NCBI GenBank assembly: GCA_003117195.1
Contig: BDSI01000019.1
Location: 1,054,001 to 1,118,000 of the forward strand
Direction: 5' to 3'
Length of the DNA: 64,000 nucleotides
DNA from: Eudorina sp. 2006-703-Eu-15
Taxonomy: Eukaryota; Chlorophyta; Chlorophyceae; Chlamydomonadales; Volvocaceae
Part shown: piece after piece, positions 48,450-58,700 of the stretch
Layout: every line of letters begins with the position of its first letter
How positions within the stretch are numbered: position 1 is the stretch's first letter
Notes under the pieces: model-generated
The model's database searches: none
What the model was told of the DNA's origin: nothing
What the model saw: only the letters and a program-made list of their open reading frames with translations
Translations under genes and position numbers: made by a program

Positions 48450-49733
48450 TTCGCAAAGGGCTGCAACCTGGCTGTGACGATCAGTTGCTTAGCAGGTGCA
48501 CATCTCTGGTCATCGACGTGCTCGATAAGGCTGCGACGCGGAGGGGCTCAGCACGGCGCTGAATGTTGAGCTCCATGTTGTCCTCCTCAGTTGAGAGCAC
48601 ATACTTGAGGCGCTATCGTTTCCATCAAGAATAAGTGGCTATGATGCAGATGTCAAACTTCTCCCCCGTCAGTAAGCTTGTGTAGAACCAGGAAAGTTAT
48701 TCCGAGTCTCCAGGCCTGGAGCAGCTGCAAGCCGGGCACGACTTAAGTTACATTATTGGCGTGTTAGCCCTGAAATGAGCAAGTCCATCGGCAAGCAGGC
48801 ATCCGGCCATGTACAGAAGTTATCGCCGTTTGAGTTGCCAGAAAAGGTATCACTCGAGCAATTGAGAATGCATGCAATACAGAGCAATCGGCAAATATTT
48901 GCGAGGAGATTTCCTCAAGCTCGTTTTCGTTTTCCTGCGGTACTTTTCCGCCGTACGGCTGCCTTACTTGGAATGGTAACGACATCATCCCACTGGCAAA
49001 GGGAACGCTAAGATTCGATGATGTCTAGTGAAATCCGCCTGATTCGTGCGGAGTAACCAAGGTTCCATGATGTGGCTTGGTCAGGCGCGGTTCCGCGGAC
49101 ACAGTCATGGAGTCTCTGGTTCGCGCCGGGAATCGGAGCTGCTCCCGTGGGCCCGGCACGCATGCCGCACGGCGCCTGTAGGGGGTTATCACCACCAGCT
49201 AGCCCAGCGTGTTCGTTTGATGATGAATTGTCGGAGCCTTGCTCCCCTGACAAGCCTTGACAGGTGCGATGCAAGAACAATGCGGAATCGGGCGCGCGCA
49301 AAATTATGTCAATAATGTCATCATGGCAGCCCTGCGTGGGAGCGGGTGAGTGGGGAAAGCAGGTCACACGGTAGGGCCAGGCTTGTCTGGGCTTGTAACA
49401 GAGGGGGAGGGCTGTGCATGCAGTTTGGGCGGACAGAGGAGAAGCGGTATTTATTCAGGGCACTGGATAAGATGAGGAGCAGGCTACTGGTTTAGCGCGT
49501 TGGCGACGCAGTGGTTGTGTGGCTTTGGGCGCCCAAAGTTAGTTGTACGTGATGACGCTCCGGAACCCCTGCGCTGCGTTGCGGAAACAAGCATCGAGCG
49601 GACACATCACCGTTCCCTTTCCGTTTCTGCTTTCCGGGACGGATCTAGGAATCTCATGTGTGGGAAGGCACCAACAACCTTTTGAAGGTTTTGCGATTTT
49701 GCACCTAACAGGCAGAGCCTGCGCTCGAGAAAA
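48450..49733. promoter_or_regulatory. Divergent intergenic region between Nudix and METH
   Basis: The Nudix gene (-) and METH (+) point away from each other, so their promoters should lie here. No named promoter element was recognised. A + strand ATG at 48,775 opens a stretch that reads SKSIGKQASGHVQKLSPFEL before a possible GTATCA donor at about 48,847. It might be the first exon of a small unidentified gene, but no partner exon was found. Confidence 0.35.
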
Positions 49734-52700
49734 ATGAAGCTCAGTCAATTGTTTGGAACCTTTCGAAGTCATCCCATACATGCGGTCCTAGTAGTCGTCG
49801 CCTCTGTGGCAACTGGAGCTGCGGCGTTGCCACTTTTGCTGCCACTGCTTGCTGGTCTGTCTGTGATCGCAATTCCTGCTGCTGCGATCGCTGCGGTGAG
49901 ATGCCGATGCTATATGCTATTGTTTTTTCGTCCTGGCGTCAAGCTTTTGGGTGTATGATTTGCAGGTTGGCTCCGCGCTTTTCGGTCGCAAACTTCACGC
50001 CTCGCGAAGTCCTGCAGGTAGCACATGAATAAACAGAAACGATTAGCAGCTTCAGAAATTCCGAATATTCTAATCGTCGCTGAACTGCTTGCAGTGGCAT
50101 CGACGGAGCCGGCGGCCACGCAGCGTTCGAAGGCACCGCCAGCATCTGCGTCAGCATCTCCCGCTTCCCGTAGCCACGATGTTGCGCCGGTGGGGGTTGC
50201 TGTGCCGGTGCAAACTGCTGCGCCGGTGCAAGCCAATACGTCGGTACAGGTCGCTTCTCCTGTGGCGGCAGCTGCGCGAGTGGAGGCAGCTGCGGCCGTG
50301 AAGGCAGCTGCGCCGGTGGAGGCAGCTGCACCCATTGCAGTCGCTGGCCGTGTCGATGGCGCTGCACCGGTGGAAGCCGCTCGTCGTCCACCAGAGGTGG
50401 AGGCCGCTGTGCGGACAGCTGAGCTGAAGGCTGTTGGCCCGTCGGAGACCACTGAGCCATCGACGGCGGACGATGTGCCCGTGGCTACGCAGGGTTCCGC
50501 GTTTGAGCAGCTGGACAAGCTGTTCCGGGAGCGCATCATCTTCATCGACGGCGCTATGGGCACCCAGGTGCAGAAGTTCAAGCTGCAGGAGGAGGACTTC
50601 CGGGGCGAGCGGTACGCCAACCACAGCCACGAGCTCAAGGGCAACAACGATGTGCTGGTCATTACCCGGCCGGACGTGATCGCACAGATCCACACGGCGT
50701 ACCTGGAGGCGGGTGCGGACATCATCGAAACCAACACCTTCAACGGGACGTGCATCAGCCAGGCGGACTATGAGCTGCAGGCGGACGTGAGTGACGCAGT
50801 CTGTTATCATTTGTGCATCGTCATTGGCAAGCGAAACTATTATCCTACATTGGTCAATGGTTAGCAATATGCACAGCTGGGTCTCTCCATGCACATGACA
50901 AGCTTGGATCACTGGGAAAAAGCGTTAAGTCCGTCTACGGTGCTCAAGGTGTTGGGTGGTGTGGGTGTATGGATGCCTTGGCCGTAGGAAATTGGGGTGG
51001 TGTGCCATTTTGGTCATTTTCGGCCGTGGCGCAATCACAGCTTAACAACTTGATAAGTATCGAAACATGTATAGCTGCTGTGACTTACGGTGTGCTACGG
51101 TGTGGAATTGTCTGTGCACCCCTGATTTGGGTTACGAAAGAGCGTAGTGGACGATTCCATCCACGATTTGTAGATGTTCCCATTGCTCAGCAGAGCGGAC
51201 AGCTCTTACGAACAAATGATTCTTGAAAACGTGAGAAGGCTTGTCTTTCTACGGCTGCGCTTGGATGACCTAACAGGAGGAGGTGGCGCTTATCAACCGC
51301 ACGGCGGCTCAGCTCGCCAAGAAGTGCGTCCAGGACTTCCTGGCAGCCAACCCCGACAAGGGACCGCGCTTCGTCGCGGGCGCTGTGGGCCCCACCAACA
51401 AGACGCTCAGCGTCTCGCCCAGCGTGGAGAACCCGGCCTTCCGCGGCATCACGTACGACGAGGTTGTGGACGCGTACTACAAGCAGATTGAGGCGCTGTA
51501 CGAGGGCGGCGTTGATCTGTTCCTGGTGGAGACCATCTTCGACACGCTGAACGCCAAGGCGGCCGTGTTTGCACTGGAGAAGTTCTTCATGGACCGCGGT
51601 GTGCGACTGCCGGTGTTTATCAGCGGCACCATCGTCGACAACAGCGGCCGCACACTGAGCGGCCAGACCAACGAGGCGTTCTGGAACAGCATCAGCCACG
51701 CCAAGCCCATGGCCGTGGGCCTCAACTGTGCGCTGGGTGCCAGCGACATGCTCAAGTACATCGCCAATCTGAGCGCCTGCGCGGACTGCTATGTGCTGTG
51801 CTACCCCAACGCGGGCTTGCCCAACGCCATGGGCGGCTACGACCAGAAGGGCGACGAGATGGCTGAGGAGATCCGGCCGTTCTGCGAGGCGGGGCTGGTC
51901 AACGCCATCGGCGGCTGCTGCGGCACGGGCCCAGAGCACATTGCTGCCATCCGGTCGATGGCTTTGGCGTACCCTCCGCGCAAGCCGCCGGTGGTTGAGC
52001 AGCTGATGCGCATCAGCGGTCTGGAGCCGCTGAACTACAAGCCAGACCCGGCCAACATGCGCCGTACCTTCCTGAACATCGGCGAGCGCTGCAACGTGGC
52101 GGGCAGCATCTTGTTCAAGAAGGCCATCATCAACAACGACTATGAGAAGGCAGTGTCGATTGCTCTACAGCAGGTCAACCAAGGAGCCGACGTGCTGGAC
52201 ATCAACATGGATGACGGTCTGATTGACGGTGTTACGGCCATGACCCGTTTCGTGAACCTGCTAGTCAGCGACCCGGAGATCAGCCGAGTGCCGTTCATGA
52301 TTGATAGCAGCAAGTTCCACATTGTGGAGGCGGGCCTCAAGTGCAGCCAGGGCAAGTGCATCGTTAACAGCATCAGCCTGAAGGAGGGCGAGGACGCCTT
52401 CTGCAAGCAGGCGGAGATCGTGAAGCGGCACGGCGCCGCTGTGGTGGTGATGGCGTTCGACGAGCAGGGCCAGGCGGCGGGCTACGAGGACAAGATTCGG
52501 ATCTGCTGCCGCGCTTACAAGGTCTTGGTTGAGCGGGTGGGCTTCAACCCGCAGGATATCATCTTTGATCCCAACATCCTCACCATCGGCACGGGCCTGT
52601 CAGAGCACAACAACTACGCCGTCGACTTCATCCGTGCCACTACTGAGATCAAGCGGCTGTGCCCGGGCGCCAAGATCAGCGGCGGCGTGAGCAACATCGC

Positions 52701-55700
52701 TTTCAGCTTCCGCGGCAATGAGGCGGTGCGGCGGGCGTTCCACAGCGCCTTCCTGCACCATGCGTGCGCTGCGGGCATGGACATGGGCATCGTGAACGCG
52801 GCCCAGGTGAAGGAGGACGAGTACAGCAAGATTGACAAGGAGCTTCTACAGTACGTGGAGGACGTGCTGCTCAACAGGTGCCCTATTATGCCAGTTTTGA
52901 TTCAGGGATGTTGAGGAAGTGACCCAAAATATGGCAGTTGCTGGGTATATCCGATCAGCTGTGAATGGTAATAAGGCGTGTGGCAATGCGAATACCGGGG
53001 CATCGTTGATGTTACGAAAACTGCCATGTACCCATGTTTGACGGGTATCAGGTATGCTCATCTGTGCTGACGGTGAAATCTGAACAGTCACGAGGAGATG
53101 TGCACGTTCGTCAAAGAGGGGTTGGGTAAACCGATCAATTTTTATGGCGTCACGGCATGATCACCGTGTAACTAATACACGAACACGCGCTGGCACACAA
53201 TGCTATTTGTAGCCAGACTGACGGGCGATGGTAATTATGAAAGCGCCTGCTCCTTCTTGACCCTGCTTGAGAGGCTGCGTAGGGATGCGATATTCAAACT
53301 CCCTGTGACTGGGTTCCACGGATGTCACGAAGCGGCCTTGTGTGGACGGAGCTTGGGTGTGTTGATCAAGTGGCATAAGATTGACGCATATTCTTCTCGC
53401 CATGCTCTTATGTCCCGTTTGTCCGTTTGTAACTGTAGGCGCGATGATGCCACTGAGCGCATGTTGGAGTTCGCGGCGACCCTGGACCCCAAGTGCCCGC
53501 CGACCCGCGTGAAGCGCCTGAACCAGGAGCCGGCCGGGCCCAAGATCACGGCCCGGGTCAATCCCATTCCAAAGGACTTCGATCCGCTGGCGCCTGACAA
53601 TGACCTGCCACCAGTGCCGGTGTACCAGTCGCCGAAGGAAGGGCTCAAGTGCACGCCCGCGTTTGAGCAGCTGGACAAGCTGCTCCGGGAGCGCATCATC
53701 TTCATCGACGGCGCTATGGGCACCCAGGTGCAGAAGTTCAAGCTGCAGGAGGACGACTTCCGGGGCGAGCGGTATGCCAACCACAGCCACGAGCTCAAGG
53801 GCAACAACGATGTGCTGGTCATTACCCGGCCGGACGTGATCGCACAGATCCACACGGCGTACCTGGAGGCGGGTGCGGACATCATCGAAACCAACACCTT
53901 CAACGGGACGTGCATCAGCCAGGCGGACTATGAGCTGCAGGCGGACGTGAGTGATGCCGTTTGTGCATGAATTTTAAGAACCAGTATTATCCGCAAAGCG
54001 GGGTGTTCATGGGTTAAGTGTTCCTTCCAGAGAAGCGTCGAGATATACACGCTGGGCTTACAGCATTGCGGGCTTATAAGTCGTTAAACACAAAAAAGGA
54101 TCCAGATGCAAGTCGCTAGGACTGACTGTGTGCAAGCCGGTCTATAGTGCTACACGGCGTTATGCGATGAGGGTACATCGAGTCCTTGCCCGTAAGAGAT
54201 ATGCTAATGTTCGGGCAGCGTGGGCCGGCCCTTCGAACTACGCCTGTCGTGGGGCGATCACAGTGGGAACAGGGCTGGAGGCCGACGCGGGTGGTGTGGA
54301 GTACGGTATGCAACGTTGGGATGGTCTAGGTTGGGCGTGCCTGTTTTCGGCATGGATTTGCTACGTGCTTTTGTTGCTGAAACATCAGCTACTTGGGTTA
54401 CGGTTGACGACCCCGTAGTCGCAGTGTTGACAGCGAAAATGACATGGGTTGTTCGAACAACATGTCAAGCTATTTTGCGCAAAAATGAGACAAATGTTGT
54501 GTTGCTGCTGCGCTTGGATGACCCAACAGGAGGAGGTGGCGCTTATCAACCGCACGGCGGCTCAGCTCGCCAAGAAGTGCGTCCAGGACTTCCTGGCAGC
54601 CAACCCCGACAAGGGACCGCGCTTCGTCGCGGGCGCTGTGGGCCCCACCAACAAGACGCTCAGCGTCTCGCCCAGCGTGGAGAACCCGGCCTTCCGCGGC
54701 ATCACGTACGACGAGGTTGTGGACGCGTACTACAAGCAGATTGAGGCGCTGTACGAGGGCGGCGTTGATCTGTTCCTGGTGGAGACCATCTTCGACACGC
54801 TGAACGCCAAGGCGGCCGTGTTTGCACTGGAGAAGTTCTTCATGGACCGCGGTGTGCGACTGCCGGTGTTTATCAGCGGCACCATCGTCGACAACAGCGG
54901 CCGCACACTGAGCGGCCAGACCAACGAGGCGTTCTGGAACAGCATCAGCCACGCCAAGCCCATGGCCGTGGGCCTCAACTGTGCGCTGGGTGCCAGCGAC
55001 ATGCTCAAGTACATCGCCAACCTGAGCGCCTGCGCGGACTGCTATGTGCTGTGCTACCCCAACGCGGGCTTGCCCAACGCCATGGGCGGCTACGACCAGA
55101 AGGGCGACGAGATGGCTGAGGAGATCCGGCCGTTCTGCGAGGCGGGGCTGGTTAACGCCATCGGCGGCTGCTGCGGCACGGGCCCAGAGCACATTGCCGC
55201 CATCCGGTCGATGGCTTTGACGTACCCTCCGCGCAAGCCGCCGGTGGTTGAGCAGCTGATGCGCATCAGCGGTCTGGAGCCGCTGAACTACAAGCCAGAC
55301 CCGGCCAACATGCGCCGTACCTTCCTGAACATCGGCGAGCGCTGCAACGTGGCGGGCAGCATCTTGTTCAAGAAGGCCATCATCAACAACGACTATGAGA
55401 AGGCAGTGTCGATTGCTCTTCAGCAGGTCCAAAAGGGCGCCGACGTGCTGGACATCAACATGGATGACGGTCTGATTGACGGTGTTACGGCCATGACCCG
55501 TTTCGTGAACCTGCTGGTCAGCGACCCGGAGATCAGCCGAGTGCCGTTCATGATTGACAGCAGCAAGTTCCACATTGTGGAGGCGGGCCTCAAGTGCAGC
55601 CAAGGCAAGTGCATCGTCAACAGCATCAGCCTGAAGGAGGGCGAGGACGCCTTCTGCAAGCAGGCAGAGATCGTGAAGCGGCACGGCGCCGCTGTGGTGG

Positions 55701-58700
55701 TGATGGCGTTCGACGAGCAGGGCCAGGCGGCGGGCTACGAGGACAAGATTCGGATCTGCTGCCGCGCTTACAAGGTCTTGGTTGAGCGGGTGGGCTTCAA
55801 CCCGCAGGATATCATCTTTGATCCCAACATCCTCACCATCGGCACGGGCCTGCCAGAGCACAACAACTACGCCGTCGACTTCATCCGTGCCACTCGCGAG
55901 ATCAAGCGGCTGTGCCCGGGCGCCAAGATCAGCGGCGGCGTGAGCAACATCGCTTTCAGCTTCCGCGGCAATGAGGCAGTGCGGCGGGCGTTCCACAGCG
56001 CCTTCCTGCACCACGCGTGCGCTGCGGGCATGGACATGGGCATCGTGAACGCGGCCCAGGTGAAGGAGGACGAGTACAGCAAGATTGACAAGGAGCTGCT
56101 GGAGTTCGTGGAGGACGTGCTGCTCAACAGGTGCGCATTAATTTCAACGGCGCTGACTGCTTGCTAGTACAATTTGAAGCTTCCACACGTGACATTACGA
56201 CGCGACACACATTGTAATTGAGTTCGCACTATCAGGGTTAGGAGCCACGACCGGTAATTCGAGACTCACTGGGAAAGGTGTTGACCCACACGATACTGTC
56301 AGGGAAGGGACAAAAAATATATAATTAATAATCTGGTGCTGCAGGTGTGAGAATGCCACTGAGCGCATGTTGGAGTTCGCGGCGACCCTGGACCCCAAGT
56401 GCGCGCCGACCCACGTGAAGCGCCTGAACCAGGAGCCGGCCGGGCCCAAGATCACGGCCCGGGTCAATCCCATTCCAAAGGACTTTGATCCGCTGGCGCC
56501 TGACAATGACCTGCCACCAGTGCCGGTGTACCAGTCGCCGAAGGAAGGGCTCAAGTGCACGCCCGCGTTTGAGCAGCTGGACAAGCTGCTCCGGGAGCGC
56601 ATCATCTTCATCGACGGCGCTATGGGCACCCAGGTGCAGAAATTCAAGCTGCAGGAGGAGGACTTCCGGGGCGAGCGGTACGCCAACCACAGCCACGAGC
56701 TCAAGGGCAACAACGATGTGCTGGTCATTACCCGGCCGGACGTGATCGCACAGATCCACACGGCGTACCTGGAGGCGGGTGCGGACATCATCGAAACCAA
56801 CACCTTCAACGGGACGTGCATCAGCCAGGCGGACTATGAGCTGCAGGCGGACGTGAGTGGGGGAATGTAACATATGGCAGCTGTAGGAAATGCCATTTGT
56901 TCCACAAATCGTTTCTTCAATACAGTTCAGCTGCCTTGGGGCTCTGGAATTGCTGTGTCTTCTCGCTCTTGAGAACAGGGGAAATGGCGATCGGAGTAAC
57001 AAAAGCTTATTTCTTTGAGTTTGGTTCGGTTGGGGGTTGACGTGGACCGTGGCAACCAATAAACGTCCGCTGACGGAGCAACACAGACATGGGCCGCTTG
57101 ATGGGAGCAAATGTATGCTGCGTACCTCGCATGCCGTACAAGCGTGTTTACATCGTGATAACAAAGGCGGCTGATGGTGTTCCTATCGGTTTCATTGCGG
57201 TAATGCAGGAGGAGGTGGCGCTGATCAACCGCACGGCGGCTCAGCTCGCCAAAAAGTGCGTCCGGGACTTCCTGGCAGCCAACCCCGACAAGGGACCGCG
57301 CTTCGTCGCGGGCGCTGTGGGCCCCACCAACAAGACGCTCAGCGTCTCGCCCAGCGTGGAGAACCCGGCCTTCCGCGGCATCACGTACGACGAGGTTGTG
57401 GACGCGTACTACAAGCAGATTGAGGCGCTGTACGAGGGCGGCGTTGATCTGTTCCTGGTGGAGACCATCTTCGATACGCTGAACGCCAAGGCGGCCGTGT
57501 TTGCACTGGAGAAGTTCTTCATGGACCGCGGCGTGCGACTGCCGGTGTTTATCAGCGGCACCATCGTCGACAACAGCGGCCGCACACTGAGCGGCCAGAC
57601 CAACGAGGCGTTCTGGAACAGCATCAGCCACGCCAAGCCCATGGCCGTGGGCCTCAACTGTGCGCTGGGTGCCAGCGACATGCTCAAGTACATCGCCAAC
57701 CTGAGCGCCTGCGCGGACTGCTATGTGCTGTGCTACCCCAACGCGGGCTTGCCCAACGCCATGGGCGGCTACGACCAGAAGGGCGACGAGATGGCTGAGG
57801 AGATCCGGCCGTTCTGCGAGGCGGGGCTGGTTAACGCCATCGGCGGCTGCTGCGGCACGGGCCCAGAGCACATTGCCGCCATCCGGTCGATGGCTTTGAC
57901 GTACCCTCCGCGCAAGCCGCCGGTGGTTGAGCAGCTGATGCGCATCAGCGGTCTGGAGCCGCTGAACTACAAGCCAGACCCGGCCAACATGCGCCGTACC
58001 TTCCTGAACATCGGCGAGCGCTGCAACGTGGCGGGCAGCATCTTGTTCAAGAAGGCCATCATCAACAACGACTATGAGAAGGCAGTGTCGATTGCTCTTC
58101 AGCAGGTCCAGCAAGGGGCCGACGTGCTGGACATCAACATGGATGACGGTCTGATTGACGGTGTTACGGCCATGACCCGTTTCGTGAACCTGCTGGTCAG
58201 CGACCCGGAGATCAGCCGAGTGCCGTTCATGATTGACAGCAGCAAGTTCCACATTGTGGAGGCGGGCCTCAAGTGCAGCCAAGGCAAGTGCATCGTCAAC
58301 AGCATCAGCCTGAAGGAGGGCGAGGACGCCTTCTGCAAGCAGGCAGAGATCGTGAAGCGGCACGGCGCATCTGTAGTGGTGATGGCGTTCGACGAGCAGG
58401 GCCAGGCGGCGGGCTACGAGGACAAGATTCGGATCTGCTGCCGCGCTTACAAGATCTTGGTTGAGCGGGTCGGCTTCAACCCGCAGGACATCATCTTTGA
58501 TCCCAACATCCTCACTATCGGCACGGGCCTGCCAGAGCACAACAACTACGCCGTCGACTTCATCCGTGCCACTCGCGAGATCAAGCGGCTGTGCCCGGGC
58601 GCCAAGATCAGCGGCGGCGTGAGCAACATCGCTTTCAGCTTCCGCGGCAATGAGGCAGTGCGGCGGGCGTTCCACAGCGCCTTCCTGCACCACGCGTGCG

